Origin: Flavobacterium ustbae
GTDB taxonomy: Bacteria > Bacteroidota > Bacteroidia > Flavobacteriales > Flavobacteriaceae
Direction of reading: 5' to 3'
NCBI RefSeq assembly: GCF_003946915.1
Contig: NZ_RPOC01000003.1
Coordinates: forward strand, 124,001 to 188,000
Length of the DNA stretch: 64,000 nucleotides
Below the pieces are notes generated by a model that was given only the letters and a program-made list of their open reading frames with translations, was not told the origin of the DNA and made no database searches. Position 1 is the first letter of the stretch. The number at the start of each line of letters is the position of its first letter. Made by a program: the position numbers and the translations under genes. This document shows positions 34,258-43,297 of the stretch, one piece after another.

Positions 34258-36927
34258 ATGGAGCTAATAAATAATTTAGACCTTTTTCAGACCGTTTATA
34301 ATTCTGCGCCAAATGGTATTGCAGTTCTAAAATCATTGCGCAATAGCAAAAACAAGATCCAAGATTTTTCGATACTCTTATTAAACACCTACTTTATAAA
34401 TTGGTTCAAAAATGAAGACTACAAAGGAAAAAGATTCAGTAGCGTTTTTTCTAAAATACAAGGCGCCATTCTTGAAAAACTTATTGAGACGGCAGAAACT
34501 GGAATTGCAGCCAATTTTGAGCAATCGTATCAAGACGAGGCCGCAAAATACTGCCTTAAATTTACAGTCGTAAAACAAGAGGAATTATTGGTGATAACTA
34601 TGGAAGATATCACCGAAAAAAAAGAAGCAGAAACGGCTCTGAATAATGCATTGGCAGAAGCAGAAAAACAAAAAAGACTTTATAATTCCATAATAAATGC
34701 AACCCCCGATTTGGTTTACGTATTTGATCTTGATTACAAGTTCACGTACGCAAACAAAGCTTTATTAAGTATGTGGGGTAAATCGGCAGAAGATGCTATA
34801 GGCCAAGGACTAAGAGAAAATGGTTATGAAGAATGGCATGCCGAAATGCATGAGCGGGAAATAGATACTATTATTGCTGAAAAAAGATCGGTGAGAGGAA
34901 CTGTTTCTTTTCCGCATGCAGAATTGGGAAGACGAATTTATGATTATATTTTAGTTCCAGTATTTAACGATAAAGGAGAAGTTGAGGTTGTTGCTGGAAC
35001 GACTCGAGATATTACAGAAAGCAAACAAGCCGAAGAAAAATTACAGCAAAGCGAGAATCGTTTCCGAAAAATGATTCATCAGACACCAGCACCAACTTTA
35101 GTGCTTAAAGGTGACGATCTTGTTATTGAGCAGATTAACAAACACATGCTGCAGATGATTGGCCGAGGAGAAGAAATTATAGGCATGCGATTGATTGATG
35201 TCTTGCCAGAACTCGAAGGACAATATGTTTGGGAGCAGGTTTTAAAGGTTTACGATGAAGGAATTCCCTTTGACCAGAGTGAAGTTTTGGTAACGCACAA
35301 TCGAACAGGAGAAGTAAAAAACTATTATTATAATCTGGCGTATCGACCTTTAATTGAAGATGGTCAGATAACCGGAATGATTCAAGTTGCGGTTGAGGTT
35401 ACCGAGCAGGTTGTGGCACGTCAGAAAATGGAAGAAAGCGAAAGCCGTTTTAGAGCCCTAGTCAATGCCTCGTCTGATTTGGTTTACCGTATGGATTCTG
35501 ATTGGATGGTAATGCACAGTCTGGAAGGCGGTGGGCGACTGTCAGGAGCTGGCGGCTATGGCATTAATTGGTTGGATAAATTTGTGCATCCTAGTGATCT
35601 GGAACAGGCGGTGCATCTTATTTCTAAATCTATCGTAGAGAAAAGTATTTTCGAAATGGAACACAAAGTCATCAATGCAGATGATTCTGTGAGTTGGGTT
35701 TTCTCGAGAGTGGTGCCGATATTAGACGAGAATAATAAAATAATAGAATGGTTTGGCGCCGCAAGTGATATTACTTCACAAAAAGAACTTCAAAATGTAA
35801 TTGCAGAAAGTGAGGAGAAATTCAGGCAGCTTGCAGATTTGGTTCCGCAGATTATATGGACAGCACAACCAGACGGATTTACAGATTATTATAACAGCCG
35901 CTGGTACGAATATACAGGTTTTAGCAAAGATGAATATGGAGATTCCAGCTGGGTTCCAACGATCCATCCAGATGATTCTTCGAGGGTTTTAAAATCTTGG
36001 TACCAAAGTGTTCATGCAGGCACTTCATATCAAATGGAGTTTCGTTTAAAAAATGGAACTACTGGAGAATACCGTTGGTTTTTGAGTAAAGCGCTTCCTA
36101 TTAGAGATAAAGAGGGAATTATTACGACTTGGTTTGGTACTTGCACCGATATTCACGAACAAAAATCTATTACCGAAAAACTAGAAATCTTAGTGGCAGA
36201 ACGTACCAAAGAACTGCAGCGATCTAATGACGATTTACAGCAGTTTGCGCATGTTGCGTCGCACGATTTAAAAGAACCTGTTCGAAAAATAAAAACTTTT
36301 GTAAGCCGTTTAGAAGATCATTTAGAAGGAAAATTAGATGAAGCGGCAACACGATATATTGGAAGAGTTCATGTCGCTGCAGATCGTATGTTTAATATGA
36401 TTGATGGCGTGCTGGCCTATTCTAAAATCAATGCCGATTCGCAAAAAGCTACTCTAGTCGATTTAAATGAAGTCATTAAAAATATAGAAACCGATCTCGA
36501 AATTGCACTCCAAAAAACAGGCGGTAAGATTTATTACGAACAACTTCCAGTTCTCGAAGGCGCTTCTGTTTTACTGTATCAGTTATTTTATAATCTGATT
36601 AATAATTCTATTAAATTTGCTAAAGAAAATACGCCTTCCAAAATTACTGTTACAGCAACAGAAAAGGTGGAAGATGGTGAAAGAATTGCTATAATTACTG
36701 TAGAAGATAACGGAATTGGTTTTGAACTTGACCAGACGCGACGTATTTTTGAAACTTTTACCCGCCTTAATTCTAAAGATGCTTATGAAGGAACGGGCTT
36801 AGGTTTGTCTCTTTGCAAAAAAATAGCAGAACGTCATGGAGGCAGTATTACCGCTACAGGAATTGCTAATAATGGTGCTGTTTTTATTGTAACGCTGCCA
36901 TTTGAACAAAAAGAAAAAGACATTTAA
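34258..36927 (+). CDS. Multi-PAS sensor histidine kinase
   Basis: An 889-residue soluble kinase with no membrane segment. Five PAS-like domains run at about 5-125, 135-255, 265-390, 395-515 and 520-640 (each starting like SE-x-RFR or LYNSIINATPDLVY). The HisKA domain follows with phospho-acceptor His669 in VASHDLKEPVRK, then a HATPase domain with NLINNSIKFA, DNGIGFE and GTGLGLSLCKKIAERHGG. The H-box type resembles phytochrome-like and Cph1-type kinases. The response regulator starts 3 bp downstream, so it is the direct partner. The PAS ligands are unknown. Confidence 0.93.
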   Translation: MELINNLDLFQTVYNSAPNGIAVLKSLRNSKNKIQDFSILLLNTYFINWFKNEDYKGKRFSSVFSKIQGAILEKLIETAETGIAANFEQSYQDEAAKYCLKFTVVKQEELLVITMEDITEKKEAETALNNALAEAEKQKRLYNSIINATPDLVYVFDLDYKFTYANKALLSMWGKSAEDAIGQGLRENGYEEWHAEMHEREIDTIIAEKRSVRGTVSFPHAELGRRIYDYILVPVFNDKGEVEVVAGTTRDITESKQAEEKLQQSENRFRKMIHQTPAPTLVLKGDDLVIEQINKHMLQMIGRGEEIIGMRLIDVLPELEGQYVWEQVLKVYDEGIPFDQSEVLVTHNRTGEVKNYYYNLAYRPLIEDGQITGMIQVAVEVTEQVVARQKMEESESRFRALVNASSDLVYRMDSDWMVMHSLEGGGRLSGAGGYGINWLDKFVHPSDLEQAVHLISKSIVEKSIFEMEHKVINADDSVSWVFSRVVPILDENNKIIEWFGAASDITSQKELQNVIAESEEKFRQLADLVPQIIWTAQPDGFTDYYNSRWYEYTGFSKDEYGDSSWVPTIHPDDSSRVLKSWYQSVHAGTSYQMEFRLKNGTTGEYRWFLSKALPIRDKEGIITTWFGTCTDIHEQKSITEKLEILVAERTKELQRSNDDLQQFAHVASHDLKEPVRKIKTFVSRLEDHLEGKLDEAATRYIGRVHVAADRMFNMIDGVLAYSKINADSQKATLVDLNEVIKNIETDLEIALQKTGGKIYYEQLPVLEGASVLLYQLFYNLINNSIKFAKENTPSKITVTATEKVEDGERIAIITVEDNGIGFELDQTRRIFETFTRLNSKDAYEGTGLGLSLCKKIAERHGGSITATGIANNGAVFIVTLPFEQKEKDI

Positions 36928-36929
36928 TT

Positions 36930-37382
36930 ATGGGCAAAAAAATAATTTTGTTAGCCGATGATGATAGCGACGACACAGAAATGTTCTGTGAAGCATTGGC
37001 TGATATTGATGAAAATATTATTTGCCACTGTGCTGAAAATGGAGATAAAGCGCTAAAATTGCTTCATAATGAAGATAAAATTCCTGGTGTTGTTTTTCTA
37101 GATTTAAATATGCCAATTTTAAACGGATGGGAATGCTTGAAGCAATTAAAATCGGATGAGCGTTACAAAGAAATCCCTGTAATTATGATTTCTACCTCTT
37201 CGCATAAAAATGATATGGACACGGCAGCAAATCTTGGGGCTGTCTGTTATTTTGTTAAGCCAAATAATTTTAACGATTTAAAACAAGTGCTTCGATTTAT
37301 TACTTCTAATCTCGAAAACGGATTAAAAGAAGCGCTTCCCAATTTTGAAAAAAATAGATACCTGCATGTTTTTTCTTTTTAA
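36930..37382 (+). CDS. Single-domain response regulator (CheY/Rcp1-like)
   Basis: 150 residues, receiver domain only: the acidic pocket D10-D11-D12, phospho-acceptor D58 in VVFLDLNMP, Thr/Ser in ISTSSH and Lys in FVKPNN. There is no DNA-binding output, as in the Rcp1 partners of phytochrome-like kinases. It starts 3 bp after the kinase stop. The downstream target is not in the window. A weak hairpin (37380-37410, AGAAG...CTTCT plus Ts) may end this operon. Confidence 0.93.
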   Translation: MGKKIILLADDDSDDTEMFCEALADIDENIICHCAENGDKALKLLHNEDKIPGVVFLDLNMPILNGWECLKQLKSDERYKEIPVIMISTSSHKNDMDTAANLGAVCYFVKPNNFNDLKQVLRFITSNLENGLKEALPNFEKNRYLHVFSF

Positions 37383-37520
37383 GAAGCAGAAACGTCTCAA
37401 CTTCTTTTTATAAAAAGAAAATAGTATAAAATTTGACTCTATTTTTAATCCTTTGTTTTTTAGTTTTTTAAGCGTGTGAAAATGCTTTTAATAAAAAAAA
37501 TAAAAAAATGTATTTTAAAT

Positions 37521-37552
37521 TATACTAATTATGTAGAATTAGTATATATTTG
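37521..37552 (+). promoter_or_regulatory. Promoter with a perfect 10-bp dyad upstream of the SAM riboswitch
   Basis: TATACTAATT - ATGTAG - AATTAGTATA (37521-37546) is a perfect dyad overlapping the promoter. TATATTTG, a TAnnTTTG match, occupies 37545-37552. A regulator bound here would cover the -33 region. The regulator is not identified. Confidence 0.6.
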
Positions 37553-37578
37553 TAATGTAGAAAATTTATATAATGATA

Positions 37579-37675
37579 CTTATCCAGAAAGACTGAGGGA
37601 ATAGGCCCATTGAAGTCTTAGCAACCTGTTGCCGAATAAGGTGCTAAATCCTTCCGCCGTATGCGGGCAGATAAG
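37579..37675 (+). promoter_or_regulatory. SAM-I riboswitch (S-box)
   Basis: P1 is CTTATC (37579-37584) with GATAAG (37670-37675). The conserved core reads GACTGAGGGAATAGGCCC then TGAAGTC and AGCAACC, followed by the GGTGCTAAATCC segment. The S-box hallmarks GAGGGA, GGCCC, GAAG and GCAACC are all in order. It senses S-adenosylmethionine. The start of transcription would be about 25 nt upstream, from the TATATTTG at 37545. The gene it controls is the class V aminotransferase at 37951, with a long spacer between. Confidence 0.92.
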
Positions 37676-37738
37676 AAAGATTCTCCGTTAATCTGTTTAA
37701 GATCATCAATGTTAAATCTTTAATTTTTTATTGAAAAC

Positions 37739-37779
37739 AGAATCAATCTTGTAAGCAAGTTGCAAACTTTTTTGATTCT
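37739..37779 (+). promoter_or_regulatory. Hairpin in the riboswitch leader, possible expression platform
   Basis: AGAATCAA (37739-37746) pairs with TTGATTCT (37772-37779) around an inner CTTG-TAAG-CAAG stem. No long U-run follows, so a terminator is not certain. The leader from 37676 to 37950 holds no convincing gene; one 15-codon ORF at 37818 is too short to support. Confidence 0.4.
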
Positions 37780-37863
37780 AAAGAAATAATAATCGTGAAA
37801 AAACTATACGGACAAGAATGAAAAACTACGTTAAAAACACTTTTAGAAATAAAATTAAGACCT

Positions 37864-37899
37864 AATCTTTCATTCCTCGTTACTCGGAATGACAAGATT
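37864..37899. repeat. Dispersed 'cattcc...ggaatg' hairpin
   Basis: AATCTTTCATTCC pairs with GGAATGACAAGATT around the loop TCGTTACTC. It resembles the 'cggaatgacaag' palindromes scattered in flavobacterial genomes and lies in the riboswitch leader, 50 bp before the gene. Confidence 0.55.
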
Positions 37900-37950
37900 G
37901 GAGCGAAAAATACAACAATACAATTTAGTTAATTTAAAAATGTAAAGGAT

Positions 37951-39426
37951 ATGAATGTTATTGAACCAACAGTAAAACCAACAGAATCGGAGTGTTACTT
38001 TTCTAAGTTTAGAGAAAACACAGTAGGAATTGATCATACTTTCGAATCGGTTTATGGCGAACAGAATCTAGTTTATGCCGACTGGGTTGCCAGCGGAAGA
38101 TTATACGCTCCTATTGAAGAGATAATGCTTCATAAAATTGGTCCAATGATTGCCAATACGCATTCACTTTCAAGTCAGACCGGCAAAACGTCGACTTATG
38201 CATATCAATATGCGCGAGATATTATAAAAAAATCGGTTAATGCCAGCAAATCAGATGTTTTGGTGACAACGGGAAGCGGAATGACGGCAGCATTATCCAA
38301 ACTGCAGCGTATTATGGCGCTAAGATCAAAACCAGATAAAGACAGACCTGTGGTTTTTATTACTCATATGGAACACCACTCTAATCAGGTTTCTTGGTAT
38401 GAAACAAATGCCGATGTTGTAATATTGGAGCCAGATGCAAATAATTTAGTAAGTCCAGAAGCGCTTTCTTTAGTCCTAAAAAAATATGCCGATAGAACTT
38501 TAAAGATTGGTTCGTTTACAGCTTGCTCGAATGTTACCGGAATTATTACGCCTTATCACGAATTAGCCAAAATCATGCATCAAAACGGCGGACTTTGTTT
38601 TGTCGATTTTGCAGCTTCTGCACCGTATGTTACAATCGATATGCATCCTGAAGATCCAGAACAACAACTGGACGCAATTTTCTTTTCTCCGCACAAATTT
38701 TTGGGTGGTCCTGGAACTTGCGGTATTTTAGTTTTTAATGAAAAATTATACCAATCTGATTTTCCCGATAATCCGGGAGGAGGAAATGTAAAATGGACCA
38801 ATCCGTTGGGGAAATATTGTTATAGCGATAGTATAGAAGTTAAAGAAGATGGCGGAACTCCAGGTTTTTTGCAAGTTATTCGAACTGCTTTGGCTTTAGA
38901 ATTAAAAGAGCAAATGGGAGTGGAGAATATCAAAACAAGAGAAAAAGAATTGCTTGATCTCTGTTTTTCAAGACTTCAGAAAATACAAGGATTATCCATT
39001 TTAGGAGATTTAAAGGCCGAACGAATTGGCTGTGTTTCTTTTGTGATAGAAGATATTCATTACAATTTGATTGTACGTCTTTTAAATGACCGTTTCGGAA
39101 TTCAGGTTCGAGGCGGTTGGTCTTGCGCGAGTACTTATGCGCATTATCTCTTCAATATAAATGAAAAGAAATCGGCTGAAATTACAAATGAATTATTGCA
39201 GCGAAATCAGACCAATAAACCAGGCTGGGTTCGTTTATCGCTGCATCCGATTATGAGTAATGAAGAACTTTTTTATATCTGCGATGCTATCGAAAAAATA
39301 GCTTTAAATTATAAAAACTGGAAGAAAGATTACGAATATAATCCCGTCTCCAATGAATTTGAAAATCCGGATATACAAGATAACATCGCGAGAGAGGTAA
39401 AAGAATGGTTTAAGTTAGTTGAGTAG
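37951..39426 (+). CDS. Class V aminotransferase, cysteine-desulfurase-like
   Basis: A 491-residue PLP enzyme, longer than SufS/IscS (about 400). The N-terminus shows VYADWVASGRLYAPIEE; the PLP Lys is K249 in FFSPHKFLGGPGT, and DFAASAPYV precedes it. The late motif GGWSCASTYAHYL has a Cys where desulfurases carry their active-site loop, though its equivalence is not certain. The SAM-I riboswitch upstream points to sulfur-amino-acid metabolism, for example sulfur mobilisation or a lyase step. It is followed by a strong terminator, so it is a single-gene unit. Confidence 0.85.
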   Translation: MNVIEPTVKPTESECYFSKFRENTVGIDHTFESVYGEQNLVYADWVASGRLYAPIEEIMLHKIGPMIANTHSLSSQTGKTSTYAYQYARDIIKKSVNASKSDVLVTTGSGMTAALSKLQRIMALRSKPDKDRPVVFITHMEHHSNQVSWYETNADVVILEPDANNLVSPEALSLVLKKYADRTLKIGSFTACSNVTGIITPYHELAKIMHQNGGLCFVDFAASAPYVTIDMHPEDPEQQLDAIFFSPHKFLGGPGTCGILVFNEKLYQSDFPDNPGGGNVKWTNPLGKYCYSDSIEVKEDGGTPGFLQVIRTALALELKEQMGVENIKTREKELLDLCFSRLQKIQGLSILGDLKAERIGCVSFVIEDIHYNLIVRLLNDRFGIQVRGGWSCASTYAHYLFNINEKKSAEITNELLQRNQTNKPGWVRLSLHPIMSNEELFYICDAIEKIALNYKNWKKDYEYNPVSNEFENPDIQDNIAREVKEWFKLVE

Positions 39427-39432
39427 TAAATG

Positions 39433-39478
39433 TTCCGCAGGAATATCTAGTCAGTAATCCTGCGGAATTAAGTTTTTG
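39433..39478 (+). terminator. Terminator after the class V aminotransferase gene
   Basis: TTCCGCAGGA (39433-39442) pairs with TCCTGCGGAA (39458-39467), then TTAAGTTTTTG. Confidence 0.85.
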
Positions 39479-39489
39479 TTTTTTTTGTT

Positions 39490-39523
39490 AAACCCGATAA
39501 GTTTAAAAACCTGTCGGGTTTTT
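39490..39523. repeat. 'aacccgat...gtcgggttttt' palindrome
   Basis: AAACCCGA pairs with TCGGGTTTTT around an A/T-rich loop; terminator-like in the + direction and similar to palindromes at 7476 and 20342. After it come the simple repeats 'acaattaacaattcacaatt'. Confidence 0.55.
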
Positions 39524-39580
39524 AGATATTCGCAACTTACAATTAACAATTCACAATTTATAATTACCAATTAAAAGAAG

Positions 39581-39588
39581 TATTTTTG
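39581..39588 (+). promoter_or_regulatory. -7 promoter element of the DUF763 gene
   Basis: TATTTTTG matches TAnnTTTG, 20 bp before ATG 39609. Confidence 0.4.
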
Positions 39589-39608
39589 CAGGATTATAAT
39601 TCTAGCAA

Positions 39609-40829
39609 ATGAAACGTTCGGGCACAGCAGATCTTCCTCTACATTATGGACATGTTCCATTGTGGCTTGCCGAACGAATGTCTAAATTGGGTTTAGCAAT
39701 TGTAGAAACCATTGCGATGGAATTTTCGACTGCTGAAGTGATAAGCAAATTAAGCAATCCGTTTTGGTTTCAGAGTTTTGGAGCCGTTATGGGAATGGAC
39801 TGGCATTCTTCTGGAATTACCACTTCGGTGCTTGGAGCACTAAAAAAATCGGTTAATCCACATTCAAAAGAACTCGGAATTTATATCTGCGGAGGCAAAG
39901 GAAAACATTCTATGGCAACGCCGCAGGAACTTTTATTTGTTGGAGAAAAAACAGGTCTCGACGGAAATAATCTAGCCGATTGCAGCCGATTGACCGCCAA
40001 ACTAGACAACACCGCCATTCAAGACGGATTTCAATTGTACCAGCATAATTTTATTGTGGATAACAAAGGGCAGTGGGCGGTTATTCAGCAGGGAATGAAT
40101 CCGAATTCTCAAACAGCTAGAAGATATCATTGGCATTCGCAAGACTTAAAGTCTTTTATAAACGAACCGCATACTTTTATTTATGGCGAAAATCAAGGCC
40201 CTATTTTAAACCTTACTGCTGGCGCTGCGACAAAATCTCGAGAAGGCATTTTAGAAGTGGTAAAAGAATCTCCAGTTAAAATCATAAAAGAAATGCAGCA
40301 TCTTTCTATGCCCGCGCATCATGATGTGAGAATGGAAGATGTGAATATGAAAAGATTAGGAGCCATGCTTTGGGCAACTCACGAAAACAAACCAGAAGAT
40401 TTTGAAGAACTGCTACTCTTGAAAGGAATGGGACCAAGAGCTTTGCAGTCATTAGCTTTGGTAAGCGAAATAATTTATGGAACTCCAACACGATTTGAAG
40501 ATCCAGCGCGTTTTTCTTTTGCTCATGGCGGAAAAGACGGACATCCGTTTCCTGTTCCCGTAAAAATTTACGACGAAACCATAGACACGCTTCAAAGAGC
40601 AATTAATCGTGCTAAAATTGGGAATAGCGACAAACTGAGCGCGATTCAGAAACTATCTGAAATTTCGCGAAAAGCAGAAGAAAGCTTTACGCCAAATTCC
40701 AATTTTGATGCCTTGATTCAGAGAGAAAGAGAAGAATCGTATAAATATGGAGGAAGAACCGTTTTTGGAGATGCAAAACCTCCTAAAAAGAAACCAATTA
40801 CACCAAACAATCAGCTGGAATTATTTTAA
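39609..40829 (+). CDS. DUF763 protein, unknown function
   Basis: A 406-residue soluble protein that starts with the family hallmark KRSGTADLPLHYGHVPLWL. It has MDWHSSGITTSVLGALK, ICGGKGKHS and the later QTARRYHWHS and LLLKGMGPRALQSLALVSEIIYG, which looks helix-hairpin-helix-like. Conserved His, Asp and Lys residues hint at a nucleic-acid enzyme, but the family has no assigned function that I know of. It follows its own promoter and is 43 bp upstream of an MFS transporter gene. I do not assign a function. Confidence 0.85.
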   Translation: MKRSGTADLPLHYGHVPLWLAERMSKLGLAIVETIAMEFSTAEVISKLSNPFWFQSFGAVMGMDWHSSGITTSVLGALKKSVNPHSKELGIYICGGKGKHSMATPQELLFVGEKTGLDGNNLADCSRLTAKLDNTAIQDGFQLYQHNFIVDNKGQWAVIQQGMNPNSQTARRYHWHSQDLKSFINEPHTFIYGENQGPILNLTAGAATKSREGILEVVKESPVKIIKEMQHLSMPAHHDVRMEDVNMKRLGAMLWATHENKPEDFEELLLLKGMGPRALQSLALVSEIIYGTPTRFEDPARFSFAHGGKDGHPFPVPVKIYDETIDTLQRAINRAKIGNSDKLSAIQKLSEISRKAEESFTPNSNFDALIQREREESYKYGGRTVFGDAKPPKKKPITPNNQLELF

Positions 40830-40872
40830 GCAATAATTTTCTATCAGCCTTCAGTTACTTAAAAGTTCAATA

Positions 40873-42057
40873 ATGCCAAAAAACGAAAAATCAATTTATA
40901 CTTTACAATTCATTTTACTTTGCTTGAGTTCCTTATTATTTTCATCAAGCTTTAATATGATGATACCCGAGCTTCCCAATTATTTGAGCAGTTTGGGAGG
41001 AGCAGAATACAAAGGACTAATTATTTCTTTGTTTACTTTAACAGCAGCCATCTCGCGTCCCTTTAGCGGTAAGCTTACAGACAAATGGGGGCGTGTACCT
41101 GTTATGGCAATTGGCTCATCGGTTTGCGTGATCTGCGGATTTCTTTATCCTATTTTGAGTTCTGTTTCAGGATTTCTTTTATTGCGTTTGGTTCATGGTT
41201 TTTCTACAGGATTTAAACCAACTTCGACATCGGCTTATGTTGCAGATATTATTCCGCAACACAGATGGGGAGAAGCACTTGGAATGCACGGCTTGTGTTT
41301 TAGCATTGGTGGCGCATTAGGACCGGCGCTGGGCAGTATGATTGTGAATCTGTACGGAATGAATGCCATGTTTTACAGTTCGTCGTTTCTGGCATTTTTG
41401 TCTATCATAATTGTATTCAATATGAAAGAAACCCTTGCCAAGAAAGAAAAGTTGAACAGATCGATGTTTAGTATTGGCAGAAAAGATATTGTAGATAGAA
41501 ACGTATTTCCAGCAGGAATTATCACGTTTCTTTCTTATACCGCATTCGGACTTATATTGACTTTAATTCCAGATTGGAGCGAACATTTGGGCGCTACAAA
41601 TAAAGGATTGTTTTTTACTGCTTTTACCATAGCTTCAGTTTTAGTTCGTTTTGGAGCAGGAAAAGTTTCAGACAGACATGGCCGCCCAAAAGTGATAATG
41701 GCAGGATTAATCATAACTGCTTGTGCTCTTTTTGTAATTAGTGAAGGAACAGATATTCAGATGTTATTAGTCGGAGCAGGAATTTACGGAATTGGTACGG
41801 GTATTTTATCTCCTGCAATTAGTGCTTGGACTATTGATTTAAGTAATCCAGAACACCGAGGAAAAGCGGTTGCAACGATGTATATTTCGATGGAACTTGG
41901 AATTGGCTGCGGTGCACTTTTGGGAGGAAGTTATTACAGCGATCAAATTATGCGAATTCCGCAGATTATAAAATTTGATATTATAGTTTTCGCTTTAGGA
42001 ATATTGTATCTTATGTATTGGGGTAGAAATAAAAGGAAAATTAAAATGTCTTCTTAG
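40873..42057 (+). CDS. MFS transporter
   Basis: 394 residues, about 12 membrane segments, with the MFS loop 2-3 motif GKLTDKWGRVPVM and its repeat GKVSDRHGRPKVIM. The first helix region, SSSFNMMIPELPNYL, resembles drug/sugar efflux members. It is followed by a terminator at 42069. Substrate unknown. It may be cotranscribed with the DUF763 gene (43 bp apart), though no functional link is evident. Confidence 0.9.
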   Translation: MPKNEKSIYTLQFILLCLSSLLFSSSFNMMIPELPNYLSSLGGAEYKGLIISLFTLTAAISRPFSGKLTDKWGRVPVMAIGSSVCVICGFLYPILSSVSGFLLLRLVHGFSTGFKPTSTSAYVADIIPQHRWGEALGMHGLCFSIGGALGPALGSMIVNLYGMNAMFYSSSFLAFLSIIIVFNMKETLAKKEKLNRSMFSIGRKDIVDRNVFPAGIITFLSYTAFGLILTLIPDWSEHLGATNKGLFFTAFTIASVLVRFGAGKVSDRHGRPKVIMAGLIITACALFVISEGTDIQMLLVGAGIYGIGTGILSPAISAWTIDLSNPEHRGKAVATMYISMELGIGCGALLGGSYYSDQIMRIPQIIKFDIIVFALGILYLMYWGRNKRKIKMSS

Positions 42058-42068
42058 TCAAAATGAAA

Positions 42069-42099
42069 GCAGAACGTCTCAAAGGCTGAGACGTTCTGC
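42069..42099. terminator. Strong palindromic terminator between convergent genes
   Basis: GCAGAACGTCTC (42069-42080) pairs with GAGACGTTCTGC (42088-42099). In the + direction CCCGCAATTTTTTTT follows. It separates the MFS gene from the SDR read on the other strand. Confidence 0.85.
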
Positions 42100-42116
42100 C
42101 CGCAATTTTTTTTGAA

Positions 42117-43118
42117 TTAAGGGTTTCCTTCTCCACCGCTAGAACCATAAATTTGTCCAGTTGCATAACTAGCATCTGTTGCGGCAAGTTGTACATAGAT
42201 AGAAGCAAGTTCTGCTGGCTGTCCAGGTCTTTCTAATGGAGTATCGCCTCCAAAATTCTTTAATTTTTCCATCGTAGCGCCGCCACTTACCTGCAATGGA
42301 GTCCATATTGGTCCAGGCGCCACGCCATTAACTCTTATACCTTTTGGAGCTAATTGTTTTGCCAACGACTTGATATAATTTGTTGTAGCGGCCTTGGTTT
42401 GTGCATAATCATACAGATCTTCAGTTGGAGCATAAGCCTGTACCGAACTGGTTCCAATAATGGAAGATCCAGGTTTTAAGTGTGGAAGAGCTGCTTTTAT
42501 CAACCAGAAAGGAGCGTAGATATTGGTTTTCATTGTTGAATCAAAATCTTCTGTTGAAATATCCAGAATAGAAGCATGAGTCTGCTGATGCGCCGCATTA
42601 TTAATTAAAATATCTAATCCCCCAAGTGCTTTAACCGCCTGCTCTATCAATGAGGTACAGAACGATTCGCTTCGTAAGTCGCCAGGAATTGCAACTGCTT
42701 TACGGCCTTCGGCTTTAATAAGCTGAATGACTTCTTTTGCATCTTCTTCTTCAGTTGGGTAATAATTTATAGCTACGTCGGCACCTTCTCTTGCATAGGC
42801 AATAGCAGCAGCTCTACCCATTCCAGAATCTCCTCCAGTAATAAGAGCTTTTAGGCCTTTTAAACGCCCAGAGCCTTTATAGCTTTTTTCACCGTGATCT
42901 GGTCGCGGATCCATTTTACTTGCAAGTCCTGGCCATGGCTGAGATTGTTCTTTAAAGGGAGGTTTAGGATATTTCGTTTTTGGATCTTCAGGTTTAACAG
43001 CTGTTCTTTCATCGGTCTCAAAATTGGCTCCGATAACTGGAGTGAAAGCAGTCGTTAAGCAAATTGCACCCATTCCAGTAATGGCAGAGCGACGGGAAAT
43101 TTTGTTTTTGTTTTCCAT
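42117..43118 (-). CDS. SDR oxidoreductase with a Tat-like N-terminal leader
   Basis: 333 residues. The N-terminus SRRSAITGMGAICLTTAFTP has a twin Arg followed by a hydrophobic stretch, as in Tat signal peptides. The remainder is a classical SDR: ALITGGDSGMGRAAAIAYA, INNAA, catalytic YDYAQTK, and NGVAPGPIWTPL. It resembles the YhdF/YtdA-like stress SDRs with an N-terminal extension (PKPPFKEQSQPWPGL). A Tat-exported NAD(P)-dependent enzyme would be unusual but has precedent in glucose-fructose oxidoreductase. Substrate unknown. Confidence 0.88.
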   Translation of the reverse strand: MENKNKISRRSAITGMGAICLTTAFTPVIGANFETDERTAVKPEDPKTKYPKPPFKEQSQPWPGLASKMDPRPDHGEKSYKGSGRLKGLKALITGGDSGMGRAAAIAYAREGADVAINYYPTEEEDAKEVIQLIKAEGRKAVAIPGDLRSESFCTSLIEQAVKALGGLDILINNAAHQQTHASILDISTEDFDSTMKTNIYAPFWLIKAALPHLKPGSSIIGTSSVQAYAPTEDLYDYAQTKAATTNYIKSLAKQLAPKGIRVNGVAPGPIWTPLQVSGGATMEKLKNFGGDTPLERPGQPAELASIYVQLAATDASYATGQIYGSSGGEGNP

Positions 43119-43266
43119 AACATTTGATTTGTAATTAATTGAAATTTCATAAAATCAAATCTATAGAAGCTGAATTACAGTATTTTATATAATTTTTATT
43201 TCGTTTTATATATCTATAATTATATTTTTTAAAAAGCCTCTCTTTACAAAAACATGCTAATTTGTA

Positions 43267-43274
43267 TATATTTG
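43267..43274 (+). promoter_or_regulatory. -7 promoter element of the DUF6377 gene
   Basis: TATATTTG, 24 bp before ATG 43298; no clear -33 box. Confidence 0.4.
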
Positions 43275-43297
43275 CATTAAATTAATATCCTTCTAAG

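Noticed and set aside
37818..37865. 15-codon ORF in the riboswitch leader as a leader peptide
   Set aside because: No Cys or Met-rich run or ribosome-site support; too short to claim.
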